This document shows, one piece after another, positions 14,883 to 24,298 of a stretch of 64,000 nt of DNA. Under the pieces are notes generated by a model, which made no database searches, was not told where the DNA came from, and saw nothing but the letters and a program-made list of their open reading frames with translations. A program made the position numbers and the translations under genes. Positions within the stretch are counted from its first letter, which is position 1; each line of letters opens with the position of its first letter. Origin of the DNA: Microcaldota archaeon (GTDB lineage: Archaea; Micrarchaeota; Micrarchaeia; Micrarchaeales; CABMGC01); the NCBI GenBank assembly GCA_021796225.1, contig JAJYOL010000002.1, positions 62,001 to 126,000 on the forward strand, given 5' to 3'.

Positions 14883-17471
14883 TTATTTGTCTGCCTTTGC
14901 GGCGAGTTTCATGAACTGCGTGTTGATTGATGAAATGCCGTCTCCTCCGTATATCGTCTGGATCAGGTTGTTTCCAGTGTCCCTTACGCTAAGGTCGCTT
15001 TCCACATACAGATCCTGGAGGGCATTTGACAATCTTCTATAGAGATATCCGCTTCTTGCGGTAAGAAGTGCCTTGTATACTTCTGAACCTCTTGAACCTA
15101 CAGCATGCATGAATATGTCTATCGGTGACAATCCCGTGTAATAGTTCGTGCGAACGAACCCCCTTGCAGACGGACGTACGTCACCAGGGTTTATGTGCGG
15201 CAGCACTCTCTTCGTGTAGTAACCGCGCTTTATCCTTCCTCCGCTCAGCGTAGCTTGCTGACCGAGGAACATGGACATTTGTTCGTATTGGAAGATACTT
15301 CCTCTGGATCCCGCACGGGCCATTTGCATGGCGCTGTTTTTCGAAGATACGTGCTTTATCAACACCTCTCCGGCTTTTTCTCTTGCAATGTTGAGATCCA
15401 CGATTATCATTCTTTCCAGAGAAGCGCGCTTCGTATAACCTATGAGCGATTCGAGCTTTCTCGCCTTGTATTGCTGAATCTTGTCATCGACCTGTTTGAA
15501 CGTTGCCTCGAGAAGTTCCTGCCTTGCCTTCTCTATTGCGTTGTCGGTCATGTACTCCTTCACTCCGACGGTTATTCCTGAGAAGGTAACGTATGCATCG
15601 GAAAGTTTCGAAGACGTGAAGAGGAAGTCCTTCAATGCGTCCTCGCCGTAATCCATTCCTATCTTAAGCAGAAGCTTGTTGTTGCCCTTTCCATAGGTGT
15701 CCTTCGTTATCACTCCTTCTATGAGTTTTCCGTCGACTATGCGAAGCGGGCCTAGTGACGTCTTAATGTCAAGGCTCAGCCCTTTTGGAAGCAGAAGTGA
15801 GAATATATCCTTGCCCTTGTACGTTCCGTCCTTTGTAGGAGCGGGAAGTTCGTATATCCCAGCTATTCCAAGTATGTATGTCGCTTCTTCCTTAGTAAGT
15901 CTTGTATCGTCCTGCGTGAGGAAATACATCCCTGTAATCCCGTCTTCGTTGTTCGTGATTATCGCTTCTCCGTCCCTCGGTGAAAATACCTGGTACTTGA
16001 CCTCGAGCAGATACTTTGCCTCTGCCTGTGCTTCGAGTGTCTGCGGAACGTGAAGGTTCATTTCGTCTCCGTCGAAGTCTGCGTTGTACGGAGGCGTTAC
16101 ACAGAAGTTTATCCTGAATGTCTTTCCCGGAAGAACGCGCACGCGGTGCGCCATTATTGATACGCGGTGAAGCGAAGGCTGTCTGTTGAATAGTACCATG
16201 TCGCCGTTTACCAGCTGCCTTTCCAGAATGTCTCCGGCCTTAAGCTCCTTGAGAAGCTCTTCCCTGTTCGCATCGATTATGCGCTTTCTCTTGCCGTCGG
16301 TGCTTGTAAGATTGAGTATTGTAGGATATTCGGTCCTTGCAAGAAGTTCTCTCGCCTTTTCAAGATTCCATGCAGTAACATAAAATGGGACGGTGAGCTT
16401 TGACGCTATTTCGAAAGGAACCCCGACTTCGTCTATATCGAGATATGGGTCTACGCTTATGACCGTTCTTGCCGAATAGTTGACACGCTTTCCGCTCAGG
16501 TTGTATCTGAATCTGCCTTCTTTTCCCTTGAGTCTCTGCGCTATTGTCTTAAGGGCTCTTCCGCTTCTGTGCCTTGCCGGAGGGATTCCGGAAGTTTCGT
16601 TGTTAAAGTATGCCGTTACGTGATACTGGAGAAGTTCCCACAGGTCGTCTATGATTATCTGGGGCGCTCCGGCGTTGATGTTCTGCGCAAGTCTTTGGTT
16701 TATACGCATAATGTCTACGAGCTTGTGCGTAAGGTCGTCTTCGCTTCTCTCTCCGCTTTCGAGAGTTATTGAAGGGCGGACGTTTACAGGAGGCACGAGA
16801 AGTGCATCTAGTACGAGCCATTCAGGCCTGCTTACATCGGGATCTATTCCGAGTATGCGAAGATCGTCGTTGCTTATTCCGGCGAGCGCATCGCGTATTT
16901 CGTCAGGCTTGAGCTTCCTGTCGCCTATGTAAAAATAGGTAGGTGATGAAAACTTTATCTTGTTTTGTATTGCGCTGCAGTGCGGGCACTTCTTTATGCT
17001 TCTGACTTTTTTGAGCAGGCTCCTTCCTGCGTGCTTCTTCTGATCCGTTTCACCCGCCTTGTGTTCCGCGATCTCTTCGCTTGAAAGCTCTTCGGCTTCG
17101 AGTGCGACTATCCCCTTGGATTTCTCCCTGAGGCTCTGCACGTCTTCGTTGCCGAGAAGAATGCGGTGGCATGCGCTGCACGTTGACTGCAGAAGCATGT
17201 AGACGATTTTTGAAAATTCCGAGTGGATGACCGGCCTTACCAGTTCTATGTGGCCGAAGTGCCCTGGGCAGGTCTTTGCACGTGCTCCGCACGTCTTGCA
17301 TATGAGTCCCGGGTCTATGACTCCGAGACGTTGGTCAAGCAGACCTCCGTCTATAGGGTAGCCGTCCTCATTGTACGTGTCCGGTACGTTGAGCTTCACT
17401 ACGCTAAGCTTCTTTACCACTTCCGGAGATACTATTCCGAATTTTACGTTGTCTATTACTTCGGCCTGCAT
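14883..17471 (-). CDS. rpoA1: DNA-directed RNA polymerase subunit A'
   Basis: An 862-residue catalytic subunit. The N-terminal zinc site is CKTCGARAKTCPGHFGHIEL and a second zinc site includes KKCPHCSAIQ. The rudder/lid region KGKEGRFRYNLSGKRVNYSA is intact. The active-site motif NADFDGDEMNLHVP holds the three aspartates that bind catalytic Mg. The bridge-helix region follows (GSRGSEVYKALLTARSGYL). Length is slightly below the archaeal norm of about 880. It lies 9 nt after B'. Confidence 0.98.
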   Translation of the reverse strand: MQAEVIDNVKFGIVSPEVVKKLSVVKLNVPDTYNEDGYPIDGGLLDQRLGVIDPGLICKTCGARAKTCPGHFGHIELVRPVIHSEFSKIVYMLLQSTCSACHRILLGNEDVQSLREKSKGIVALEAEELSSEEIAEHKAGETDQKKHAGRSLLKKVRSIKKCPHCSAIQNKIKFSSPTYFYIGDRKLKPDEIRDALAGISNDDLRILGIDPDVSRPEWLVLDALLVPPVNVRPSITLESGERSEDDLTHKLVDIMRINQRLAQNINAGAPQIIIDDLWELLQYHVTAYFNNETSGIPPARHRSGRALKTIAQRLKGKEGRFRYNLSGKRVNYSARTVISVDPYLDIDEVGVPFEIASKLTVPFYVTAWNLEKARELLARTEYPTILNLTSTDGKRKRIIDANREELLKELKAGDILERQLVNGDMVLFNRQPSLHRVSIMAHRVRVLPGKTFRINFCVTPPYNADFDGDEMNLHVPQTLEAQAEAKYLLEVKYQVFSPRDGEAIITNNEDGITGMYFLTQDDTRLTKEEATYILGIAGIYELPAPTKDGTYKGKDIFSLLLPKGLSLDIKTSLGPLRIVDGKLIEGVITKDTYGKGNNKLLLKIGMDYGEDALKDFLFTSSKLSDAYVTFSGITVGVKEYMTDNAIEKARQELLEATFKQVDDKIQQYKARKLESLIGYTKRASLERMIIVDLNIAREKAGEVLIKHVSSKNSAMQMARAGSRGSIFQYEQMSMFLGQQATLSGGRIKRGYYTKRVLPHINPGDVRPSARGFVRTNYYTGLSPIDIFMHAVGSRGSEVYKALLTARSGYLYRRLSNALQDLYVESDLSVRDTGNNLIQTIYGGDGISSINTQFMKLAAKADK

Positions 17472-17480
17472 TCAAACACT

Positions 17481-19319
17481 TCATACGTTGAGTTTTATTC
17501 TTGGCATTATGTGCAGAGACTTTATTTCGTCCAGAAGTATCTTGAAAGCATAGCTTATCTCAACTTCTGAGAACGAATTGTTTCCGCATATCGGGCATAC
17601 TGCCGTTCTCTTTATCCTGTCAAAGTATCCTATGTCTCCGCACTCCTTGCATATGAGTACTGAAGACTTGTCGCTCTGGTCAAGCAGACGCTCCTTGAGG
17701 AGAAGGCTTGCTCCGTATCCTATGAGTGCGTCGCGTTCCATTTCTCCGAACCTAAGCGCTCCCTGTCTTGCCTTACCCTCGGTAGGCTGATGCGTGAGTA
17801 TCTGCACCTTTCCTCTGCTCCTCACTTGCATCTTGTTGCTTACCATATGATAGAGTCTGTTGTAGTAAACGACTCCTGTGAATATCTTCGCCTTGAATGG
17901 CATCCCGGTTATTCCATCGTAAAGAACCTCTTCGCCGTTTCTGTCGAATCCGTGGGTTTCGAGCATGCGTGCGTATTCTTCCATACGCGTGGAACCCTTC
18001 TCCGCGAATGCGGTTCCGTTTATCGTTGTTCCTGCAACCGATCCTGCCTTCCCTGCAAGTTCTTCGAGAAGGTGACCGAACGTAAGTCTTGTAGGAATGC
18101 TGTGCGGGTTCAAGAGCAGGTCCGGCACTATTCCTTCCGCTGTGAAAGGCATGTCTTCCTCAGGAGTTACCATTGCAACGACTCCTTTTTGTCCGTGTCT
18201 GCTTGCAAACTTGTCCCCTTTTTCAGGAACTCTGAGGCTCCTTAGGCGCACCTTCACTATGCGTGTTGCACCAGTCGATTCGGTAAATATTACGCTGTCT
18301 ATGTCGCCATTTTCTCCGGTCTTTAGCACCGAAGAATCGTCGCGCATCTTTTCTTCCAGACCGCCGGCACCTATATTTTCCTCGAGGAAACGTGGAGGTG
18401 CCACTTTTCCAATCAATGCGTCGCCTTCATCGGCGTGCGTTTCCGGTTCTATTGTTCCGTCTTCGCTGAGTTTTGAATAGACATGTTCGCCCATGTATCC
18501 TTCGGCTGTTGGTGGGGGTATCTTGAATTTATCCTTCTGGCCGCCAGGGTATCTTCTTTCTTCATCGACATAAGTCTTGTAGAAAACGCTTCTGCCGAGC
18601 CCCCTCTGCACTGCCGCCTTGTTGATTACGACTGCGTCGGCCATATTGTATCCGTAGTAAGTTGAAAGTGCGACTACGAAATTCTGACCGCTAGGATGAT
18701 GTGCGATGTTGATCTTTTCGTATGCGGTTGTCGTTGCAATCGGCTTCTGCGGGTAGAAAAGAAGGTATCCTCTCGAATCAAACCTCAGATTGAAGTTTGA
18801 CGAATACATTCCTTCCGCCTGTTTCGTGAAGTTTGCAAGCATTGCGTGTCTGGCAATGTTGTTGTGCTCCGGGAATGGAGACGTATTAATCGTAAAGCCG
18901 AATATTGCAGCAACGTCGACTTCCATGTGTGTCGTTGCAGGGGTTATGTCTTCGTGTTCGAATACCACGAGGGCGTTTTCCTCTTCCTCGGCGTCAAGAT
19001 ATTCTATTATTCCGTTTCTTAATAGATAATTGAAGTCTATTTCCTTTTTCTTAAGCTTCTCCGATAGTTCAGGAGTCAGTTTCGATTTTCCGGATTCGAC
19101 TATTATGTAAGGCTTTCTTATTCTTCCCTTATCGGTGTTGATGTTTATGGCATTAAGTGACTTGAAGTATGCAATGTTTATTTCTCCGGAAAGCTGGCCT
19201 TTGCGCCTTGCCTCGCGTATTTCCTTCGTGTATTCTACAGGATTCTCTACAAAACCTATTATCTTGCCGTTAAGGTAGACATAACAGCGCGATGTTTCTT
19301 CTTTTGCCATAAAAACCAT
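17481..19319 (-). CDS. rpoB1: DNA-directed RNA polymerase subunit B' (C-terminal half of B)
   Basis: 612 residues matching the C-terminal half of RpoB/Rpb2. They include GQNFVVALSTYYGYNMADAV, RVPEKGDKFASRHGQKG (catalytic lysine region) and the C-terminal zinc ribbon CKECGDIGYFDRIKRTAVCPICG. The start ATG at 19319 shares its A with the B'' stop (TGATG); a second ATG three codons in is also possible. A split B is characteristic of many Euryarchaeota and several DPANN groups. Confidence 0.97.
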   Translation of the reverse strand: MVFMAKEETSRCYVYLNGKIIGFVENPVEYTKEIREARRKGQLSGEINIAYFKSLNAININTDKGRIRKPYIIVESGKSKLTPELSEKLKKKEIDFNYLLRNGIIEYLDAEEEENALVVFEHEDITPATTHMEVDVAAIFGFTINTSPFPEHNNIARHAMLANFTKQAEGMYSSNFNLRFDSRGYLLFYPQKPIATTTAYEKINIAHHPSGQNFVVALSTYYGYNMADAVVINKAAVQRGLGRSVFYKTYVDEERRYPGGQKDKFKIPPPTAEGYMGEHVYSKLSEDGTIEPETHADEGDALIGKVAPPRFLEENIGAGGLEEKMRDDSSVLKTGENGDIDSVIFTESTGATRIVKVRLRSLRVPEKGDKFASRHGQKGVVAMVTPEEDMPFTAEGIVPDLLLNPHSIPTRLTFGHLLEELAGKAGSVAGTTINGTAFAEKGSTRMEEYARMLETHGFDRNGEEVLYDGITGMPFKAKIFTGVVYYNRLYHMVSNKMQVRSRGKVQILTHQPTEGKARQGALRFGEMERDALIGYGASLLLKERLLDQSDKSSVLICKECGDIGYFDRIKRTAVCPICGNNSFSEVEISYAFKILLDEIKSLHIMPRIKLNV

Positions 19320-20791
19320 CAGATGTGCTCTATCTTCTTTATGCTCTTGATCTTTTCCTCTGCAAGCTGCTCGTCGGCACCGACGGTAACCTTGGACATT
19401 ATTGCAAGATACTTCGTCAGCCCTACTTCCTGCCCTTCAGGAGTCTCAGACGGACATACCTTGCCCCATTGGGTTCCGTGTACGTCGCGTGCCCTGAAGT
19501 GAGGGTGCTTCTTTGCAAGAGGGGATTTTACCCTTCTCAGATGAGTATATGAGCTTATGAAATTCGTGCGGTCGAGTACCTGCGATACTCCAGTCTGGCC
19601 TGCAACCCATGTTCCTGTTCCCATGGCATATGCAATCTTCTCGGTAAGCGTATCGGGATTTATTATCGACTGGATGCTGAGCTTTCTTCCGCGGGCGCTT
19701 GTCCTTTCTATCTGATACTTTACCTCTTTTACGAAAAATCTGAATGCATATGCGAAGAGTTCTTCCATCAATTCTCCAGAGAACTTAACGCGCTTGTTTG
19801 CATAGTGATCCTTGTCGTCCTGTCTTGCAATCCTGTTTCCTATTATCGTTGCTTTTCTTGCCATCTGTATGAGATACTTTGCCTTTTCGCGCCTGTCTTC
19901 GCTTCCACTTCCTATGTGAGGCAACAGATAATTGTCAAGCTGCGTTTCCGCCCTCTTTTCCTGGTACTTGCTTGCCTGTCCTGGCGCTGCAGCCTTTCCA
20001 AGTTCGAGCAACGCATCCTTTGGCATGAGATCTTTTGCATCGCTTGTTTCTATGTTAAGAAGAAGATCGTTCTTGAAAGGAAGGAGGTCGCTTGCGTAAT
20101 TGAGTATTTCGTCTATCTGAAGACCGAGGGCTCTTAGAAGCATTATGAGATCAAGGCTCTTGCTCGTGGTAGGAAAATCAACGCTGAATACTCCGTTCTG
20201 GCTTCTTGACACGACACATCTTGCCCTGAATCCAGGAGTTGTCGAGAATACACGGCTCTTTACCTCTTTCCCGTCCGACTCCTTTGTCGTTATTATGCGG
20301 TTAGGTGCCACGTCTTCAAGACCTATAAGCACTCTTTCCACTCCTTTGATTATGAAATATCCTCCAGGATCATCGGGATCTTCACCTTCTTCGAGAAGCT
20401 GCGTGCGAGCCATTGCCTTCGTATTGCAAAGGTTGCTCTTCACCATTATAGGGATTTCTCCGACGAATACTTCGCCGTATGCTGCTGTCTTCTCTATGCC
20501 GCGGATTATCGGAACCACTTCTATGAATATAGGAGCGGCATAAGTAAGATTTCTCAGTCTTGCCTCGTTTGGAAGTATGCTTCTTCTCGAACCGTCGGAT
20601 TCTATAATTGAAACGCGGTCAAGGCGCACGTTGCCTAGTTTTAGTGCAAATCCTTCTACGCTAGGCTCTATCATGTTTTGCCTGCTTACAACCTTTTGGA
20701 GACTGCTGTCGACAAACCTGTTGAAGCTTTCTACCTGGTGCTGCACCAAGGTTGTAGGGCTCAGATATGAATCCATTATTCCATATTGCAT
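19319..20791 (-). CDS. rpoB2: DNA-directed RNA polymerase subunit B'' (N-terminal half of B)
   Basis: 490 residues matching the N-terminal half of Rpb2, covering protrusion, lobe and fork. They include LVQHQVESFNRFVD, GYFIIKGVERVLIGLEDVAPN and, near the end, HPHFRARDVHGTQWGKVCPS followed by ETPEGQEVGL. The split falls in the usual archaeal place, after the fork region. It lies 22 nt after rpoH and overlaps B' by one base. Confidence 0.97.
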   Translation of the reverse strand: MQYGIMDSYLSPTTLVQHQVESFNRFVDSSLQKVVSRQNMIEPSVEGFALKLGNVRLDRVSIIESDGSRRSILPNEARLRNLTYAAPIFIEVVPIIRGIEKTAAYGEVFVGEIPIMVKSNLCNTKAMARTQLLEEGEDPDDPGGYFIIKGVERVLIGLEDVAPNRIITTKESDGKEVKSRVFSTTPGFRARCVVSRSQNGVFSVDFPTTSKSLDLIMLLRALGLQIDEILNYASDLLPFKNDLLLNIETSDAKDLMPKDALLELGKAAAPGQASKYQEKRAETQLDNYLLPHIGSGSEDRREKAKYLIQMARKATIIGNRIARQDDKDHYANKRVKFSGELMEELFAYAFRFFVKEVKYQIERTSARGRKLSIQSIINPDTLTEKIAYAMGTGTWVAGQTGVSQVLDRTNFISSYTHLRRVKSPLAKKHPHFRARDVHGTQWGKVCPSETPEGQEVGLTKYLAIMSKVTVGADEQLAEEKIKSIKKIEHI

Positions 20792-20813
20792 CTAATGCAC
20801 CGTATTTTACAGT

Positions 20814-21044
20814 TTAGCCTTCCACTACCACACGGTAGTAAAGGTATCTGTTGCCACCGTCATTCCTTTGTATTTTTAAGACGTGGCCTGGTTTTGCGCC
20901 GAGTTTTTGGCACTGCGGGTCGCTCTCGAATATCTTCGGGATGTTTTCAAGGGTAATGCCCTTGCTTTCAAGTAACTCGTTAACTTCCTTTAACTTAAGT
21001 ATCTCGTGAACAGGAATTATCTCGTGGTCGCTTTTATTTACCAA
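20814..21044 (-). CDS. rpoH: DNA-directed RNA polymerase subunit H (Rpb5 C-terminal type)
   Basis: A 76-residue subunit with the family core HEIIPVHEILKLKEVNELLE, ESDPQCQKLGAKPGHVLKI and the end YLYYRVVVEG. It binds the downstream DNA jaw of polymerase. TTG at 21044 is chosen because AGGTGG lies 4 nt before it; GTG at 21065 would add seven hydrophobic residues not seen in the family. It is first in the rpoH-B''-B'-A'-A'' operon. Confidence 0.93.
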   Translation of the reverse strand: MVNKSDHEIIPVHEILKLKEVNELLESKGITLENIPKIFESDPQCQKLGAKPGHVLKIQRNDGGNRYLYYRVVVEG

Positions 21045-21088
21045 AAATCCACCTAAAATAAGCACTAACAGGGACGCATAGCACGTAA

Positions 21089-21099
21089 TCTATTTATAT
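21089..21099 (-). promoter_or_regulatory. TATA box of the RNA polymerase operon
   Basis: CATATAAATAG on the minus strand predicts a transcript start near 21065, about 20 nt before the TTG start of rpoH. Confidence 0.65.
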
Positions 21100-21122
21100 G
21101 AAAAGGTTTATAACACCTTTTC
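21100..21122. promoter_or_regulatory. Palindrome abutting the RNA polymerase operon promoter
   Basis: GAAAAGGT-TTATAAC-ACCTTTTC: perfect 8-bp arms with a 7-nt spacer, directly upstream of the minus-strand TATA box. A weaker repeat GCGAAA-7-TTTCGC lies at 21150-21168. They may be operators between the divergent rpoH and pilin promoters. Confidence 0.45.
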
Positions 21123-21179
21123 CGTGATGCGTAACTTCCGCTACCTTTCGCGAAAATGTCTATTTCGCTTATTCTCTGC

Positions 21180-21211
21180 ACATGTGTAATAGGAACATGT
21201 TATTTATATTA
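21180..21211 (+). promoter_or_regulatory. Promoter region of the first pilin-like gene
   Basis: TATA-like TTATTTATATTA at 21200-21211 lies about 30 nt before ATG 21241. Two copies of the palindrome ACATGT (21180-21185 and 21195-21200) end at the TATA box. The 15-bp spacing of the copies suggests a repeated protein site. Confidence 0.5.
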
Positions 21212-21240
21212 ATACGTCATTCCAATAGGAAATTGATGAC

Positions 21241-22158
21241 ATGGGGGTCGGCTATCACAGACTTCAGGCGGCAATGGAATATCTTATGAGTTACGGGTGG
21301 GCAATACTCGTCATAGGAATCGTACTCGGTGTCATGTATTCTTTAGGTATATTTACCCCGTCGTATTTTGCTCCGAAGGCGCCTCCGGGGTCGTGTCAAG
21401 TATTCAGACCCAGCGGCCCTGAATCCATCTTCGAGATCAACCTTGAAGGGGATTGCAGCAATGAGGTTCCGGAATACGTTGCACAGTTCAATTCGAATCA
21501 GTCGAATGTAACTACACTCTTAGCGGGAAGTCCCAATATCTCAAGCTCCGATGGTGGAAGCATTACGTTTCTTGCATGGGCATCTTTAATACCTACAGAC
21601 CATAACCAGGTTCTTTTTCAATACGCCTCTGGAAGTTCTTATTATCCCAACATAAGGATGCTTTCGGATAAAAACTGCGGTGGAACTGCAACAGATATGT
21701 TGCCCATTTATTACGGAAGCTCTTCGACATTTGTTGACGACTGCCTGACGCAGATAACGGAAGGGACATTTATGTTCTATGCAATCGAATTGAATGGCAC
21801 CGAACTTACGGGATACGACATATACAACAACCACATTACGCCTTACGCCTTTGCGATACCTATCGGAAGCAACGTGATAACTTCCGATGCTAGAATTTAC
21901 ATCGGCGGGGGGCCTGGTGCAATAGACTGGAAAGGATTCATATCAAACGTACAAGTGTACAATACGACCCTTTCTTCGAATGAAATACTTGCACAGTACG
22001 TTGCCGGACTTGGCGGGGATCCGATAGACTTGAAAAATCTTATTGCGTGGTATCCGCTGAACGGAAATGCGAATGATTATAGCGGAAATGGAAATAACGG
22101 CGTTCCGCTAAATGTAACGTACATGGCCGGATGGTATAACAGTTACAGCAGCCCTTGA
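21241..22158 (+). CDS. Pilin-like protein with LamG/concanavalin-fold domain (copy 1)
   Basis: A 305-residue predicted surface protein. It starts with a class III-type leader: a short basic stretch, then QAAMEYLMSYGWAILVIGIV, with glutamate at +5 of the likely mature end and a hydrophobic helix of about 20 residues. A conserved block APPGSCQVFRPSGP follows. The rest is a jelly-roll LamG-like domain ending in IAWYPLNGNANDYSGNGNNG, typical of the laminin G 3 family. It is probably processed by a prepilin peptidase and built into, or anchored like, a type IV filament. Its paralogue follows 56 nt downstream. Confidence 0.82.
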   Translation: MGVGYHRLQAAMEYLMSYGWAILVIGIVLGVMYSLGIFTPSYFAPKAPPGSCQVFRPSGPESIFEINLEGDCSNEVPEYVAQFNSNQSNVTTLLAGSPNISSSDGGSITFLAWASLIPTDHNQVLFQYASGSSYYPNIRMLSDKNCGGTATDMLPIYYGSSSTFVDDCLTQITEGTFMFYAIELNGTELTGYDIYNNHITPYAFAIPIGSNVITSDARIYIGGGPGAIDWKGFISNVQVYNTTLSSNEILAQYVAGLGGDPIDLKNLIAWYPLNGNANDYSGNGNNGVPLNVTYMAGWYNSYSSP

Positions 22159-22165
22159 CGCACTG

Positions 22166-22178
22166 CAAACCATAAATA
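22166..22178 (+). promoter_or_regulatory. Possible TATA box of the second pilin-like gene
   Basis: The gap between the two pilin-like genes contains CAAACCATAAATA about 37-50 nt before ATG 22215. This would allow independent transcription of copy 2. Confidence 0.35.
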
Positions 22179-22214
22179 CAGACTTGCTGATGGGAGAGAT
22201 GAAAATTTGAGTAG

Positions 22215-23096
22215 ATGAAAATGTCTAACAAACTGCAGTCCGCAATGGAGTATCTGATGACTTACGGGTGGGCAATACTCGTCATTGCGGTTGTGCTCGG
22301 TGTTTTGTATTCTCTGGGAATATTCAGTCCTTCAAACTTTGCACCGAAGGCGACTCCCGGTTCATGTCAAGTATTCAGACCGAATGGTCCCGGAACAAGT
22401 TACGACGTGAATCTTGAAGGGACATGCAGCGGCGAACTGCCAGAATACGTTGGTGAATTTGACAGCGGTGCGGAAATACTGACTGCAAACATGCAAGTGT
22501 CGTTGCCGTTGACGGTATCCGTTTGGTACTACAGCGACAACGGAATAAATCAAAATTGGCTCAACATAGTTTCAATAGGACCGTCATGCTCGTTCACTTC
22601 CGATAGTTACATAGACATCAATCCCCATCTGAACGCAGTCCTTGTTGGGGCATATGTCGGAACTGGCGGGGGCAATTGCAATGGATACACTGATGAAATA
22701 AGTAAATCTCCGATATCGCAAAATGCATGGATGCACGTGGTACAGGTAACCACGAACACGACTCAGTATTTTTATCTTGATGGTGTTTTGGTAAATTCGC
22801 GTACGGGAAATTATTTAACAAACGCTCAAGAGCCATTAGGCATAGGTTCTTACGGGAGGGGAGGATTTGAAGGATTCATAGCAAACATACAGGTATACAA
22901 CACATCCTTCTCTGCAAACGCTGTCGTGGCACTTTACGATGAAGGCATAGGCGGTGCACCTGTTGACATTCAGAATCTCGTCGACTGGTGGCCGCTCAAC
23001 GGAAATGCGAACGACTACAGCGGAAACAATAATAATGGTGTGCCGACACATGTAAGTTATACCGGCGCGTGGCAGAACGGATATGTTACGCCGTGA
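22215..23096 (+). CDS. Pilin-like protein with LamG/concanavalin-fold domain (copy 2)
   Basis: A 293-residue paralogue of the previous gene. The leader and first helix (QSAMEYLMTYGWAILVIAVV) and the block following it are almost identical. The LamG part is much more divergent in the middle (for example SPISQNAWMHVVQVTTNTTQ) but ends in the same signature, WWPLNGNANDYSGNNNNG. Tandem duplication with a conserved assembly segment and a changing exposed domain suggests adhesins or minor pilins with different ligands. Start at ATG 22215 or at the third codon. Confidence 0.82.
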   Translation: MKMSNKLQSAMEYLMTYGWAILVIAVVLGVLYSLGIFSPSNFAPKATPGSCQVFRPNGPGTSYDVNLEGTCSGELPEYVGEFDSGAEILTANMQVSLPLTVSVWYYSDNGINQNWLNIVSIGPSCSFTSDSYIDINPHLNAVLVGAYVGTGGGNCNGYTDEISKSPISQNAWMHVVQVTTNTTQYFYLDGVLVNSRTGNYLTNAQEPLGIGSYGRGGFEGFIANIQVYNTSFSANAVVALYDEGIGGAPVDIQNLVDWWPLNGNANDYSGNNNNGVPTHVSYTGAWQNGYVTP

Positions 23097-23107
23097 ATTG
23101 TGATCGT

Positions 23108-24298
23108 ATGCGCATTGCTATCCTTTCCGATTTTCATCTAGGATATGACAGATTCAGAGCAGATGCACTGAAACAAGCGGAAGAGGCACTCAATCTTGCT
23201 GCAGAAAAAGCCGACGTACTTCTTATTCCCGGAGACATATTCGACAATAGAGAACCTAGTCCGGACGTTCTCGCGGAGGGAATAACGTTGTTTAGAGAAC
23301 TGTCCGGAAGAAAATGGGGCGCGAGCGTGGCGGATTTCAGCGGTGAAGGAAGAATATACACAAAAGCACCCATAGTTGCAATACCTGGCACGCATGAGAG
23401 AAGGGCTGAAGGCGTTGAAGATCCGGTAGATCTGCTCGGACTTGCGGGATTGCTGGTCGACGCAACAAACGCTACGGTAACAATACAGAAAGGGGATGAA
23501 AAAATCGCGATACGGGGGCTTGGTGGCATATCGGAAGACAGATTCAAGGAGATACTTAAGCGCGAAGACCCGAAACCGGTTGACGGCCTCTTTAATGTTT
23601 TCTTCTTCCATCAGTCCGTATACGAATTATTGCCGTTCAGCGAAGAATTCATACGCTTTGACGACCTTCCGAGAGGATTTGACCTTTACGTGGACGGACA
23701 TATTCACAGCAGGGTAGAAGGCAGTGCGCATGGAAAGCCCTTCCTTATTCCGGGAAGCACGGTGCTCACGCAGTTGAAGGACGGGGAGCAGGACGCAAAA
23801 GGGTTCTATTTATACGACACGGAAAACCGCAAATACGAATTTAACACTATTCGGTCGAGAAGATTTGCCGTGCGCAAGATAGACATAGAAGGCAAAGAAC
23901 CGAGCCAGGTAGTCGAAGAGATAGAAAATGCTATCAAAAAAGAGTCTACTTCGGGAGATGTCCCAATAGTTCGCGTGGAGCTTGTAGGGAAATTGAAGGA
24001 CGGATACAAAAATATGGAAATAAACATCCCGGGAATAGTAAAGAAGCATGGCAACGACGCCATAGTGGAAATAGGAAAGGATAAAATAGAGGTTACACAG
24101 GAGCAACGACTTGTCGACAAATCGGAAATTGCCGCGGGAGTTTCTGTAAAGGATTTTGGAATAAGCATATTTGTAGAGAAGGTGAAAAAGAACGGATACA
24201 ACCTCAAGAAAAGCCCGGTCGAACTTTTCGACGAATTAAGCGCCGACGAGAGCAAGGAGAAAGTAGTAAAAAAAGTGATGAGTGGATTACTTTCTTGA
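23108..24298 (+). CDS. mre11: Mre11/SbcD-type DNA double-strand-break nuclease
   Basis: A 396-residue calcineurin-fold phosphoesterase. Metal motifs in order: ILSDFHLGYDRF, LLIPGDIFDNREPS, AIPGTHERR, FFHQSVYE and YVDGHIHSR. The histidine in GTHERR occupies the usual GNHD position. The C-terminal capping and helical parts are shorter than in euryarchaeal Mre11. ATG at 23108 puts DFHLG near the N terminus as in the family; the open frame upstream overlaps the pilin gene. No Rad50, HerA or NurA gene is adjacent, unlike the usual archaeal cluster. Confidence 0.85.
   Translation: MRIAILSDFHLGYDRFRADALKQAEEALNLAAEKADVLLIPGDIFDNREPSPDVLAEGITLFRELSGRKWGASVADFSGEGRIYTKAPIVAIPGTHERRAEGVEDPVDLLGLAGLLVDATNATVTIQKGDEKIAIRGLGGISEDRFKEILKREDPKPVDGLFNVFFFHQSVYELLPFSEEFIRFDDLPRGFDLYVDGHIHSRVEGSAHGKPFLIPGSTVLTQLKDGEQDAKGFYLYDTENRKYEFNTIRSRRFAVRKIDIEGKEPSQVVEEIENAIKKESTSGDVPIVRVELVGKLKDGYKNMEINIPGIVKKHGNDAIVEIGKDKIEVTQEQRLVDKSEIAAGVSVKDFGISIFVEKVKKNGYNLKKSPVELFDELSADESKEKVVKKVMSGLLS

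Noticed and set aside
14226-14930. 234-codon frame opposite rpoA''
   Set aside because: Ser/Thr/Phe-rich shadow of a strongly conserved polymerase gene.
22025-23060. Repeated LNGNANDYSGN segments as a DNA repeat or recombination site
   Set aside because: The repeats are coding and explained by gene duplication of the LamG proteins; no flanking target duplications were seen.
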